Positions 46,286 to 62,132 of a stretch of DNA of 64,000 nt are shown here, one piece after another. A model generated the notes under the pieces. The model made no database searches and was not told the DNA's origin. It saw only the letters and a list, made by a program, of their open reading frames with translations. Each line of letters begins with the position of its first letter. Position 1 is the stretch's first letter. Source of the DNA: Apostichopus japonicus. Lineage: Eukaryota > Echinodermata > Holothuroidea > Aspidochirotida > Stichopodidae. The translations under genes were made by a program, and so were the position numbers. The stretch spans positions 26,283,077-26,347,076 of the forward strand of contig NC_092582.1 in NCBI RefSeq assembly GCF_037975245.1, in the 5' to 3' direction.

Positions 46286-48779
46286 ATTCACTGGGCATAC
46301 ACAATTTCTAAAAGTAATTGAATGAATGAACAAACATTTACAGATATCAGATATATACACTATGAACATGAAGTTTACCCACTAGAAATCCCAAATGCAT
46401 TTATAAATGGCAAAAAGATGTATACAGATCAACCTCACTATAGTGCTTTACTATTGGATTCTATGCAGTACTCTTTTTGCCTTTTTCAAATTTATTTGGT
46501 ATTGACTTGTCAGCTTTCTGCTGAATACTTTAGGATATATTATTCCTTTCAACATTTCATCATGGGACTGGATTAAGATTAAGTTATGAGTAGGGGATAA
46601 TTGCTATCTGTATGGAATAACATATGAAGCAAGCATGTATGAGTTCTGACACATTATTACAATGTCAACATTAAGTTTATTTAAGATGATCCTAGCAGGT
46701 TAGGGTCATGTACCATAGATCCTATTGCTCAATTGACATAAGCTTTTTCAATTTGCCTTCTTGCTTTGCAATTGCAAAGAGATATCTTGTAGTTTTTAAC
46801 ACATTGACATAGTCCTAGATTTATCCATTTTATTAAATGTTTTCTTTTAATGGGGTTGCAATAAAAATAGGTATTCAAATAATCAAACATAACCAACTAA
46901 TCAACCAAGTAAACAATCAATCAATACTGTAAAATAAAAGCAAGACTTTGTCAAAGTTAATATACAGTAAAGGCTGTTAAATGAACTACAGTATTAATTG
47001 TCAGAGCATGATTTATATTGCTCTGTTGTACACAGCTTTAATTTCTATTGATGAATCTTTCTTAGATGATCAACAAAGCAGAACGATTACCTTCAAAAGG
47101 CCAAAAAAGGATATATTTTCCAAGCTGGAATTGTCATTGGTTACTACCTAGAAAAAATTAGAAATATGCAGATTGGAATTAAGTATAACGTAAGAGTATT
47201 GTAAAGTAAAGGCCAATACTAAATAAAAGTGTATTTTATGTGAAATAGATTTGGTTTCAAACCAGTGCACTTAAACCAACAGTCAGTCAACTTTTGACTG
47301 GTGAGCCAGCAAGAAATTCAGGCACTCAGCCATGAACAAAATGAATACTAGCCAATCCCATGCTACCTCCCCCTCACCCCCCCCCCCCCCACCCCCCACT
47401 CACACCTCCAAAGAAATACAGTCCTTAACTCTTCAGAGAAAGGGCTTTCAGAGCATATATTTTCTTTGTGGTCAAGACAGCTAGTGTACAGGTGAGACCC
47501 TTTCCATAAATGTCTGCTACTTATACCTAACAAATTTGTCTCAAACAACAGAATAGAAAACAAGTGCAACAAAAACTTATAACTTATGGGTACTACAGAG
47601 TTATCTCTGACATCACTGTCTGTAGGTTCTTCCTCATTCTCTGGCTGCTAAAGAGAAAACAAATACACCTCAATTGATTTGAATATAAATGAAATTCAAT
47701 GCACTTTCAAGAATTGATGTTAGTAGAGATATTAAGGAGTAAGGGGGGGGGGGGGTTCAGGCATTCATCATGCTCTTGACAAGAAAAAGAAAATAATTAC
47801 TGCAACAGGTTCTTCATTGATACTACTTCCTGTGATTTCGTCTTCATTTCCTAATGGCTAAACATCGAGAAACAAATACACCTCAATAGTTTTGAATATA
47901 AATGACATTCAATGCAGTTCAAAGAATGCATATAAGTAGAGATATGAAGGAGTGGAAGGTTGTCATGGTCATTTTTGTTGTTGTGTCATTTAAGGGAATA
48001 TACTCTGACTGCATAAGAGAAAACAAATTAACGAATTACGCCAATTGTTTTGAAAATATATGCTTGGACAATAAAAACCCTGCTAAAGCTATAGGCTTAT
48101 AGTATACTGTAATAGGTTTTGTATTATATTGAAGTTAAAAGCTTTCTTTTATCAACTCAGTTGCAGGAGAGAAGCTTTCATGCTACAAAGTAGCTAGTAT
48201 CCAGGCTCTTCCTCAAAGTCATCATGAAATTGCAAGAAAAGTGAACTCAGTAAAGTGAACAGCAATGTCTCGAGGCCTTCCTTTGCCACGACTTCTCCAA
48301 AAAGTGACAGTGAAGTAACCCTCTTGCTGTGGGTAAATGGCAATGCAGGTTTAAGAACTAATATAAGAATAGAGCATAGGGCTGGGCAGAAGTGGTAGCA
48401 GAACGGGGACATTGTACAGCAGTGGCAATGAAGAGTGAACACTTCCCGTGATTGTTTCCTCACTTATGTACCTAATTACTGCAATTTGGCTCTCTCTCAC
48501 ACTCTGAATACTGAAGAAAAGAAACTTCTGCATAACTTTCATTGAAATTTAATTCAGCGTTATACATCTGATAGGCATTTTTAAGCGATGTTTATCCCAC
48601 AAGGTGGCATGGAGGGGTTTTTGAAACGTTGAACATTGAAGCTTGTCATGACATATGATGATAGTTTGATACATGAAAGGAAATCCAACTGATGGCACTT
48701 GGCAAGAAGTAGCTGCGGGTAACACAAACACTACGTCTTTGACATAACTAAAGTGATGAAGTTGACATTATCATTCGAA
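46286..48779. other. No firm gene; possible minus-strand acidic mini-exons
   Basis: Two similar blocks (about 47624-47742 and 47815-47965) share AACAAATACACCTCAAT and ATATAAATGA.ATTCAATGCA. On the minus strand each contains an acceptor-like site followed by a short acidic reading (QPENEEEPTDSD and PLGNEDEITGSSINEEPVA). A similar acidic stretch (DDFEEEPGY, then stop) lies at about 48195-48225. C and G runs occur at about 47372-47396 and 47743-47755. Confidence 0.35.
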
Positions 48780-48849
48780 ATGGTGATATCGTGTGCCGCA
48801 CTTGGGTGCCAAAATCATCCAAATGTGGCAGTGGACGGTAGTTACACAG
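48780..48849 (+). CDS. First exon of a THAP-domain protein (partial)
   Basis: ATG followed by MVISCAALGCQNHPNVAVDG, then SYT, then donor ACAG/GTAATT in phase 1. The N-terminal M-x3-C-x4-C-x-N pattern is the start of a THAP zinc finger, a C2CH DNA-binding domain of animal transcription factors and P-element-type transposases. THAP genes often have an intron at this point, just before the FxxFP segment. No second exon carrying that segment or the C-x2-H half was found within the window, so this is either a gene with a distant second exon or an orphan fragment. The call rests on 23 residues. Confidence 0.5.
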
Positions 48850-50572
48850 GTAATTCTTAGGAAGCGATAGTAAAAGCAAGTAAATAGGAATCTAATTACT
48901 TTACTAGTGTCGTCTGCCCAGCTGCTTGTTATTCACTGGACCCTGAATGTAACTATCCTAGGCCCCTAGACCGACTACGGCCGTCCTTTCGGATGCGATA
49001 TGACTAAAGCCTATTTACAAAATATAAGTGTATCCCTAACGATAGATCCAATTGCCAGATTGACATGCGATGATGGTTATGATGTCATAGGTTTATCACT
49101 AAACAATTCAATACTAGGAATTGGGCTTAGTCTTACTTAGGCCTATGTACACAGCATTGCCCCTTGGCAGGACCTATTATCTTGCAAAAACTACTACCCA
49201 CATGCAACAGTATTTCTCAGAACTGCATGCATACACAGACTAATATGGTAGTATTACACAAAAGTAAGTGAGTGTGGGAAGAGGGGGTTGGGTGCATTTT
49301 CTCGGCATTTTCCAGGGACAACTATGACACTATCTGAGTGGAGCACTAAAATAATACAAGCAAGAAAAATGTTTGCTATGTGCGTCTCAGATACTGGAAA
49401 TAAAAACAACATTAAAAGTTGCAACAAACAACATTAAAAGTTGCACAAAACACTCCACTTACTCCAGTCATTATAGAGGCGGAAAAAAAAGTTTCAAAGT
49501 TGGTTCTTAAGTCAGGAGTATAGTAGGCCTACTTACCACTCTGGTCACCATAACATGTCTCTTTTTGTGCAAAGTACACCTACTCTTTCACACTAACGTG
49601 TAAAAATCAAATTCAAAGTCGAATGAAAGGCAAAGCGCCCTCACTTTTTCCAAGGCTTCACTGCTTAAACACAGCGATGCACTGTGTCGGCATTCTACCT
49701 AGTTGAATTTCTATGCACGTCAATCACATTGTTAAACACCTGTAGAGCTATAGTACATGTCCTCATACATCTCTTAGTTTTCCATTAATACATCATATAA
49801 ATGTACCGCTGAAGGTCACCTTGACAATCGGCAAACATGCATCTCTGTTTAACAACTTTGTTAGCCAAGAAGTAACAATTCAGTTTTCTTTCATTAATTA
49901 TTTAGAAAGCGAAACTGATTTTGGTTAATTGTTCATGATTTATTTTTTTCAAATATATTTTTACACTCAAGACTATTGTTTAGCTCATATATTCCTACAA
50001 AATCATGATGTTTGGGGTTTCTTTGATTAAACCTTATTTTGAATTTGATTTTTTTTGATCTTGTAACAACAGTGTCGCGTTGTAAATAGACTGTTTAGAA
50101 GGCGAAATGTTACGGCTTATGTGGAGTTTAACGCTTAAGTGAAGAACGGCACAATTCAATTATTGTCGATGTATAAAATGTTACCTCAACAGTGCTACTG
50201 TGATATTAAACTAAAGCGATACGTGTTTTTGCACCAAATAGTCGTTATGCAAAACATTCTAAACAATTTCGCGATTTTAACGATCAATCAATGAACAAAA
50301 GAAGAAGACGTTTTACGAATAAAACTACATTTTTGTACAAGATTTACGCAATGACTTACTGATTTGTTAACATCCAAATGGACATTATAGTAATGTTTGC
50401 CTTGTTGGAGTCATATTATATCGTTGCATTTCGTTGAAATACTTAGGGTGGTTTTTATTTTCTTCAGTTAAGTGTATTTTTCTTGTAATTGCCTATAAAT
50501 TTGTTGGGGAATGTAATGTCAAAATAACAACCTGTTGTTGGGACGAGTGTTATTTAAAAAAAAGTGGTGTCA
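48850..50572. other. Non-coding DNA, nothing recognised
   Basis: AT-rich sequence with no supported feature. In particular no THAP continuation was found. Confidence 0.55.
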
Positions 50573-50888
50573 AATATAAAAACTCTTAGAAGAGGGGACG
50601 GGGGGGGGGGTGGTATCAGGAAGGAGTTGTAGGGTAAAGTCGTTCATTCAATGACAATTGAAGAAAGAGCCATTGATATGACTATGGGGGGGGGGGTAAG
50701 GGAGGTGTGAAATAGTTACAACAATTTAGAATGTTAAAGATAGAAAAATGTATTAAATGGTGGAAGGCATTCAAACAGTTTTGTCATTGGTGGGGTTATA
50801 GGAAGGTAGTAGAGAGGTTAAGTAGTCACGCGATATCAATTAAATCAGCTGGAAAAAAATATGACTACTTGTCTATTAATATTAGATG
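50573..50888 (+). repeat. Dispersed repeat, copy 2 (pair at 14788-15114)
   Basis: Nearly identical to 14788-15114, same orientation, with the indels described there. The flanks on both sides are unrelated. A 94-codon open frame (50731-51015) starts in the repeat and runs into unique DNA; it has no recognisable content. Confidence 0.95.
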
Positions 50889-53800
50889 TGGAGGGTTTGC
50901 GGTAGTGTGGAAAAGTCATACAATGTCAAACAACGTAACTTTTGTTGGATATATGACAAACGTTTACTATTTAATCGTCACAAATCATCAGTCTAAATTA
51001 CTACTGGTGATATAGTATCAATCGTATATTATGAACGATACGCAGATGCTAATAGGAATATCAAACATTTTGCTTTTGTAGTATCATGCTTTTATATATC
51101 CAAATAAATACACAAATTGTATTTTTTTTTATTTTATGAAGTAATGGATTGATTAAATCTTTTTAAATTCTTATATATAATTGCAAGTTTTTATGTTTTC
51201 GACAAAAAATAATTATCCCTGATTAAGTTTGGAAAAGTTTCTAATCTTCATAATCATTTTTCTTTCCCGGCCACGAAAATCTTTTTATTTGACAAAAAAA
51301 AATAAAAGAAAAACATTAATCTTTACCATCTTCTCCATTAATGAAGAAATTGTGATATGATAAACTCGGACAGACGTGCAGACACTGAAATTACGTCAAC
51401 GGTTATCCTTCAAATAATAAGGTCCATGAAAAGAAAAAACTACACGGTTGGTTACGTAAGAAAGTTGGAACGTGCATTTAAATATGTTACTGGAATTTAC
51501 CATTAAATATGTTTGTATTAGTTGTTTTGTCATTATTATTCAAACCATTTAGGAAAGGAAAAAGACAATAGCCATCGCCTGGCACACTGTTTGTAAATAC
51601 AAAGATTCAGTTAAAAGGTTTAGCACTGTCGTGGAGTGCATCTATAGTATTGCAAACCAAAAGTGAACCAATTTTATTTTCTTAATCATATATATGCATT
51701 CCTGGAATTGCAAATGATATTCAGACCGTTCCGCTTGCAATTATATAACTACGATATGCAAATAGGATGGACTGTGGACCCTGCTTGATTTACAATATTT
51801 CAGTAAAAGTAGTGTTTTGTTCATAATCGGAGGAACAGAGAAATAAAACAAATGGGTTGTTAGCATCCATTCAATACCATATAAATATAATAACTCAATC
51901 TGATAATTGTAATCCGTTGGCCATAACATGTTGGAACCAACCGTCAGAGAACTAATGAGTACTGGATACCAGGTTCAATAAACCGCCTGGATGGTAGGTA
52001 AAGCTACGCTTCTAAGGCAAGAGGTTCGCAACTGGTAAAGAAGGTCTTAATTTCACTGTTGGTAACTGCCACCTGTATCGAACAATACTAGTTGTCACTC
52101 TCGGTAACCACGTCATACACCCACAACAATGTCACTTTCCGTGTTTAAAACTTCCGGTAGCCACGCCATACTCCATCCGAGAATGGTAATAATGCTATTA
52201 TCCACACGGTTTATTATATACGCAGAAAATAACGTAATATTTAGTCGATGCAAAATAAAAGTGAATTGGTTGGATTCAAGCGCACAATCTGTTTATGATT
52301 ACGAATGTAACCTTTATATCGATTGACCTTAAATTTCCGCCTTTTCTTTGAAATCGTGTTCAGACAGCACTTACGTAGCTAAATTACTTCCTTATCGAGA
52401 GTACGTAAACAATGTGATAAGGCAAGAAGGGAAGCGTTCAGATTGACCTCAGAATGAAAGTAACTATTAAATACAGTTCCATTACGTGTTTCAAATAACA
52501 TCACGGGTTACACAAACAAATGCTCACTGGCGTTAGAATAGCAACAATATGTTTCTCTCAGATTTTGCATTTGGATAATTTACCTTAAGATCACTTTTTT
52601 TTAATCTGTTAAATTGTTGTTTGTTTTTACTAATATGATTTTTACTTTTATTTTGATATCAAGAGAGCTAGAAATTTTTGTTATAGAAATTAATCGTCTG
52701 CGTTGAAATATAAACCCAGCGACGATCTTAGTTGCAGGCAAACATAAATCCTGAACCGTTGAAAAATTGGTTATCACACTGCGAGTATTACTAGTCAAAA
52801 AGGCAAAGCAAACTTTCAGAAGGTTTGGAAACTTCGTCAGCAAGTAATTGCAAGACTGGGTCTTAGCGCCCACCTTTAAATGATTTGTATCCCCTTAAAA
52901 TGTTTGCACAACTCGTAAATGGTACCACAATCTGAAAATGTTGAAAGCAACGAACCCACAAAATCAATACATTTGCTACAATTGTTGTTAGATCCGGGGA
53001 TTCTACGACTGTACCAATGAGCTCGACTTATTAATAGATGTACGTTCACTAAGTTTTCTTGGTTGCTATATTACTTTGATTGTGTTAAAAGTCGACTTGT
53101 AAATTGCTACCACAGCTATTCCTATCACGTGATTTTTAATAAGACTAGAGGTCAGTTATGACTGCAGACTCCAGGCTACATATTTGTTAATCTCTTCGGT
53201 CACTTTACTGATTTACACTTGCAACAAAATATACTTGATCATTATAAAGAGGGACCTAACACAAACATGTTACGAATTCAGTTCGTATACAAGAGCATTT
53301 TATCGTTTATTTAGCCTTGAGAGTTTGGAAGTGAATCATCTTGATATATAATTACTGGTCGACTTAAAATCATCTGCAAAGAAAATATTCAGATTCAGAC
53401 GCTGGCAGTATATAACTTTCCAGTCATTACCAAAAGGCTGCAATTATCGCAAATGTTATTCTTGTTAAGTCTAGCCTTCCATATCATACCATACCTAGGT
53501 TTATCATACTGCATACACAACTTTCTAACTTTGTATCACTACTGCTTGTTCAATTCCACGTCTTTGATTGTCTATTTTACAGGATATACAATTTTATAAA
53601 CAGAATGATAGCTACTCGTATGCTTGTTCAGAACTGATCTCAAGATGTTCGACATTGTCCGGTTTCTATTTTCGAAACTAATAGTGATAATATTCGGATA
53701 CCGGATGAATAAAGGTAATTAAATATACTCAGGAAACGATGTGAACATCCTATGTAGTTGATTCTACAGGAAGTAATGAAGACATGATGTGTCATTCCAT

Positions 53801-55249
53801 ACTGTGTGTGTGTGTGGATTACATTGTAACACATCGTAACAGGAATAAGCATGATGAACCGTTCCGAAATTTAACAAAAATTTACGAATCTGGAAAGTAA
53901 ACGAAATAAAGGAAAATCGGAGAAGAAGAAAGATTAAATTTCTAGCCAGTTTTTATACAAAAAAACCCACAGTTTTAGACATGCAGAGCGAGATAACGTT
54001 AGTTTCTACCATTAACATAGCAAGTAGGTTTGATTCGTATGACCAATGTATGTTGTACATTACAAGACGAGCTGTTTTATTTCAAATCAACCATAATGAC
54101 GTCAAATGGCCGTGACGTAGCATGTCCATATGGTGAAATGAGTACATTATATAGTTACATATGTTTTATAACATTTATATCGTGATTCAAGCTGAAGCTG
54201 ACATGAAACTGTAAAATATTGTGAAGTAACTCATTGTAGTATGAATAACACTTCATTTCATTCATTTGTTTAACTACAACTGCACGAGTACTGTACAACA
54301 TATCTTAAGTTAAAGTTATAGAAAACTGCTGCATGGAGCCTATTGTGCTTGTAATGTATTACATTGTTCATGAAACCTGTGACTATGTAACGTTGTACTG
54401 TAATTGGAGAAGAAATAAGAAGATTTTAATTAAGAGTTCAACGCTAGTGCAGTCGGCTGCGTGTTTTAGACACTGTAGTGTTGTAGAGGATTATTTTCAT
54501 CCGATAACCAAATATATCTGTAGTGTTAGACTCAGTAGTTACCTTACTTTTGTGCTATCCGTCTTGTATTGTCCCACATCTCCTGAAGACACTTGTCTTG
54601 TTCCTGTACCAACATATGCTGGACAGGTACATTTGTATTAAGATACAGTTAGAGGACAGTGAAATAGTGTAGGCTGGGGAACTTCCCTGTACAAGAGTAC
54701 AATTACCCCTCCCCCCGGTCCACCATTAAAGCATTAGAACATCATGCACCTTCCTTATTGGAAAGTAAATGTGTTGCCCCTCTCTAGAAGACATTGGTGC
54801 CCCAGCAGTGCTCCCTGACAAAAAGCTCCTGACGACACCACTGGTTATGAATCTTAGGAACTATGAACTCTCCTGTAAACATTGTAGATTCCAGAAAGTT
54901 CAACAACAAGTTTCGGCTTTGCTATTATACTAGAATCGTTCACATTCATATTTCTCAACCAATCAGTGTTCAGGTATTATCTAGCAAGTCCGAAACAGAC
55001 ATGGTACATGAATATTTTCAAATAGTTAATGAGTTTGGTTTTTCCATAAACTAAACGTTTTTACTTCCAATTTCCCCGTTTATTTTGCAAATTTTAGTAA
55101 GGTTAAGTTTCTTTTATTAAGTATATATATAGGCACATATATATTTTTTAGATACTGGTATTATAATATATGAATTCTTGAACATTAAAGGACATCAGGT
55201 GTCTTTATAATGTAACTTATGTAGGCCTATGAAGTATACTGGCACTAAG
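50889..55249. other. Non-coding AT-rich DNA, nothing recognised
   Basis: No frame, repeat or transposon end could be supported in this stretch apart from a short GT microsatellite at about 53803-53815 and a C run at 54711-54716. Confidence 0.55.
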
Positions 55250-55257
55250 AGTTAGAG

Positions 55258-57490
55258 CCAGGTTACTCAACCTGGGGTCCGCGGATCCCTAGGGGGTCGG
55301 TGAAATTTATTTGGGGGTCCGTGAGGGCAAAGGGGTACGCAGGGGGTCCGTGAAAAAATGAGGGTCCACGAAAAAAATGAGAGTCCGCAAAAGCCGAAGA
55401 GGTTCGTGAAAAATGGAATGAGAGATATAGTCGAAGGAAGAAGTATGTATGCCTCTAGAAATCTAGGCTAGGCTAGCCGTCAATACGCTGGACCCTGATG
55501 ATCAGACCATATCGTCAGTAGTCGATAAATGTTGATGTTGAATCGTGAGATCCCCGATGAAAACAAGTAATATAGTTTCTCATACAGAAGTGAGGTGGCT
55601 CTCAAGGGGAAGAACGCTTGTGCGGTTATTCGAACTGCTGGTCAGCGTTCTTGAAATGCTCAGAGAAGTTATCAAAAGTGATCACGCCGTGGCATTTTTG
55701 AATTCCGACTTTCAAGTCAAAGTTAGCTTACCTTGTCGAAATATTTGACCAGTATAACAATCTGAACATGAAGCTGCAGGGAGAATCTGCGAACATCATA
55801 ACATGTAAACAGGCAGTCGATGCTTTTACCCGGAAACTCACTCTGGAGTGACAAGATACAAAGGGATGACTACAGTATGTTCCAGGAGTTGTCGGAACTT
55901 TTCATAGACAGATCACTAACACCAGAAATGAAAACTGTTATATTGACACACTTGAATGATCTTCAAATTGAGATGTTGGAACGATTTGAAGATATTGCCG
56001 ATGCAGATGAATATAGTTTTGTGCTCGACCTGTTTAGTGCCAAACTTGAAGATGTTCCTGATGCGGAGGAGGAACTCATCGAAATTCAATCCTCGATCAA
56101 CAAAAGAAGATATTTTGAAAGGCATGGCTATGCTAAATTCTGGACTGCTGAAAGAGCATTGATAGCCCCAAATTTACCGAAGATCACTTTGGAGAAAGCA
56201 ATACTCCCTTTCGCAACTACATACTTGGCAGAATCTACTTTCAGTGCCGGTTTGCACATAAAACACATGGAACATCAAAACAGGCAAAAACGTTTTTTGT
56301 AAAAATCCCAAACTTTGAGGATTTTTCATTTCAAAATAAGGCAAAATACCCTCCTGAATTTTTTTTTACAAACAGGGTGGGACTATATCTCTTCCAGAAA
56401 AAAATATCAGATTTTTTCAACATGTTATGAGTTATTGGCCGTCAAAGACGACCTCTTTTGTACATCGGCGCAACTTAACAACTTCCTAAAATAATATTGG
56501 GAACAGCCAGAACCCTGAAAATTGTTTAGGTGTAAGAACTTTATACTTATAATTAAGGTATAAAACCCTGACAGCTCTAACATGGTTACTTTGGTAAAAA
56601 ATTGGCATCAAAACCCTTACCTCATGCTGAATCGCAGCATGAAATAGCAACTTTAGAGTTGCACAACTTGCAAATATATTATAGGAAAGCATTGTAATCA
56701 TTATTTTGTAATGTTTGTACTAGACATAATAACCTCTGAAGAATCAAGTACCCTGAAGCAATGGTTTAGGAGCAATTCATCACTAAAAATAGCACATTTT
56801 TTAGTGGAAAGTACAAAAATCAAATATTTTGACACTTTTAAGTTGACCTAACTCCACAAGACAATGTTTTTGTAGCCTATTTTTTTTATTTTCCTGTTCT
56901 ATGGGATAGACTTCATAGGTATCTGTAATAGAAAGGTAGTAGGATGTTTAATTGCTGAGAAATGAGACCTCAAAAGTCAAGAAAATGCCATGGTGGCGAC
57001 AAATTGCGAAATTTCAAAGTGTGATAAATCGGCCAATTGTAAATCAATACAACTGAAATTTTCAGAATATGCTTATTTCATGGCGGTCCAATCATACAAT
57101 AAATTTGAGAATTTTTCAAAGATGTCGAACTACAACATACTCCAAAATTTGGTGATTTGATAAGGAATGACCCAAATATATAATTTGAAAGTAAGAATTT
57201 CCATGTAGGCCTATGCCTAGCAATACTTGCAGGTGTAGGAAAACTGCATTCAAGGCCCAGAAAAAATGCATTTCTAAACATAAATTCTTGAACATAAATT
57301 TACTTCAATTTAAATTTACTTCAAAAGTTACAAAATTATGCACCAATTCGCATCTAACCCTCAAATATTGAAAAAAATTTCCCCCTCCCCTTGACCCCTC
57401 CCCCAGGCCAGCAGTCACTGTCCGGGGGTCCTCCAAACATTTCAGTTCATTTCAAGGGGTCCCTGGATAGGAAAAGGTTGAGAACCTAGG
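55258..57490 (+). mobile_element. hAT transposon, 2.2 kb, with 8-bp target duplication
   Basis: Identical 8-mers AGTTAGAG lie at 55250-55257 and 57491-57498. The element starts CCAGGTTACTCAACC and ends GGTTGAGAACCTAGG, imperfect inverted ends. Next come GGGGTCCGCGGATCCCTAGG on the left and GGGGTCCCTGGAT on the right, the typical CTCAACC/GGTCC pattern of ZBED-type hAT elements. Between them is a broken transposase (annotated separately) and about 1.2 kb of non-coding 3' DNA. The intact target duplication shows that both ends are original, so the missing N-terminal coding part was lost by internal deletion. Confidence 0.92.
55545..56302 (+). pseudogene. ZBED/hAT transposase remnant, two frameshifts
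   Basis: Three overlapping frame segments join into one hAT-type reading. The first (55545-55727) has VSHTEVRWLSRGRTLVRLFE, a hallmark of transposases related to ZBED5, SCAND3 and GTF2IRD2. The second (55729-55839) has YLVEIFDQYNNLNMKLQGES. The third (55841-56302) runs from LWSDKIQRDDYSMFQ to the dimerisation-like AILPFATTYLAESTFSAGL. One-base shifts occur at about 55728 and 55840. The N-terminal half (BED zinc finger and the first acidic residues) is absent, and the C-terminus stops soon after the hAT motif. It is clearly non-functional as a single protein. Confidence 0.88.
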
Positions 57491-57498
57491 AGTTAGAG

Positions 57499-57743
57499 GA
57501 CAGGAACATATATCCATGAGTTCTTTGTGTGGTAAAAATTATGCACTTAAATGTCACACAATTAAGTGATCTCAGAAAGTCGTTCCATGGATTACTTCCG
57601 GTACTGTTCGTTCTGTAGCTACAAAGTATTCATTCACAGCCGCGCCCCGCCAAACAAGCTTAAATACACCATCTACAACACAAGTTGGCAACCAGTATTC
57701 GCGTAGCAAAGAAAAAAACTTAACGAACACTTTCTGTGAATAA
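57499..57743. other. Sequence beside hAT element, possible retroelement remnant
   Basis: The part at about 57650-57743 may be the degraded upstream part of the non-LTR fragment that follows (NKLKYTIYN-like reading before several stops). The rest is not recognised. Confidence 0.3.
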
Positions 57744-57943
57744 ATGACTGATCTCAGGAAAACTTGGAAAGCTATTAAGGAAGTCATTGGCAAAACGAAA
57801 GGATTTTGCCGGGGTTAATAATTATAAGCTTTTACATATAATGATAATGGAATTGAAAAAGACTTTGAGATCGCAAAGTATATCAATGATTACATCTCTA
57901 ATGTTGATCAAACTCTTGCTGACAAGATGCAATATTTAAAATA
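57744..57943 (+). pseudogene. Non-LTR retrotransposon fragment (linker before reverse transcriptase)
   Basis: The + frame reads DLRKTWKAIKEVIGKTKGF, three in-frame stops, then NDNGIEKDFEIAKYINDYIS and NVDQTLADKM. The string of K-x-T-W-K-x-I followed by I-A-x-x-(I/F)-N-x-Y-x-x-x-V...L-A is typical of the segment between endonuclease and reverse transcriptase in Jockey/CR1/RTE-type elements. It is a short dead scrap; no reverse transcriptase follows. Confidence 0.7.
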
Positions 57944-61350
<3,407 letters not shown>

Positions 61351-61524
61351 GAATGGCAGTCGAATGAGAGGTACAAAATGTGACACAATGAAAGTATGAC
61401 GCTAGATAAGTGTAAGTTGCAATGATGGAATTAAAACCAAATAAACCAGGACTATACAGGAAGCGGATTAAGGAGCAAAGAACGGATTACATATGCTTGT
61501 AGAACTGGTAGTTGTTAAGGGGTC
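61351..61524. other. Short unique spacer
   Basis: Unique DNA between the microsatellite and the palindrome. No feature seen. Confidence 0.5.
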
Positions 61525-61675
61525 CCAAGTCTTTGTTGAGGCCGGTGATGTGATACTTAATACGAAAGATCCAATCGATTTCTTTACGTAAACGTATTTC
61601 TTGAACGTAAACGTAAAGAAATCGATTGGATCTTTCGTATTAAGTCTCACATCACCGGCCTCAACAAAGACTTGG
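61525..61675. repeat. Inverted repeat, 65-bp arms, 21-bp spacer
   Basis: Arm 61525-61589 is the reverse complement of 61611-61675 except for a single mismatch (GTGATACTT against GTGAGACTT). The right arm is where the Penelope-like reading (next entry) ends. Confidence 0.95.
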
Positions 61676-62080
61676 ATAGGCAGTTAATGTTGTGCCGAAT
61701 TTGGAACGTGCGTTTGGTTTGGTTGCTCTGAAAGGCCCAGTCGAATCGACAAGTAAGCACGTTTTGCAATTTTGTGTACAGGGCGATGATCCCGTAGTTT
61801 CTGTTTTACATTCCCCTAATGGGGTTTCATCCCGAAAGGATGCCCGAACTAAAATATCCCGTAGGTTGCTGGGTCTTTTAAAAGCAATTACAGGTAGCTC
61901 CGAGAAAATTGATTTCAGGTGTTCGGTGCCTTTAAGTAGGTGAAAATTCTTCTGAATGATATTGGGCAGTGGTGAGAGACCAGGGTGGAATTCAGTAACC
62001 AATGGTACCCTTTTGGAACTGGTTTGATGAGTTTTGTACGTCAATGTTTCGGCACGGGGGTTTGCTTTAAGCCTTTTACT

Positions 62081-62082
<2 letters not shown>
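61661..62082 (-). pseudogene. Penelope-like retroelement fragment (RT to GIY-YIG linker)
   Basis: On the minus strand the frame reads VPLVTEFHPGLSPLPNIIQK, then NFHLLKG, then VIAFKRPSNLRDILVRASF, then a cysteine knuckle CTQNCKTC. The PLVT.(F/Y)HP motif, the R-P-x-N-L-R-D-x-L-V-R-A motif and the following Cys pairs characterise the region between reverse transcriptase and GIY-YIG endonuclease in Penelope-like elements. The reading is open upstream to about 62082, where a (TA)n tract interrupts it, and ends at the palindrome at 61675. Neither the reverse transcriptase core nor the endonuclease is present, so it is a fragment. Confidence 0.82.

Positions 62083-62127
<45 letters not shown>
62083..62127. 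repeat. (TA)n microsatellite, left half
   Basis: About 22 TA units next to the left end of the element at 62128. The same kind of tract resumes at 63565. Confidence 0.9.

Positions 62128-62132
<5 letters not shown>

Noticed and set aside
47066-47160. 3' exon of the second gene after CTTTCTTAG
   Set aside because: Two frames are open to a stop and nothing tells which is right; it lies 4.4 kb after the last supported exon, so it is left as a possibility only.
61692-61943. Plus-strand 83-codon frame
   Set aside because: Shadow of the minus-strand Penelope-like reading, which carries the recognisable motifs.
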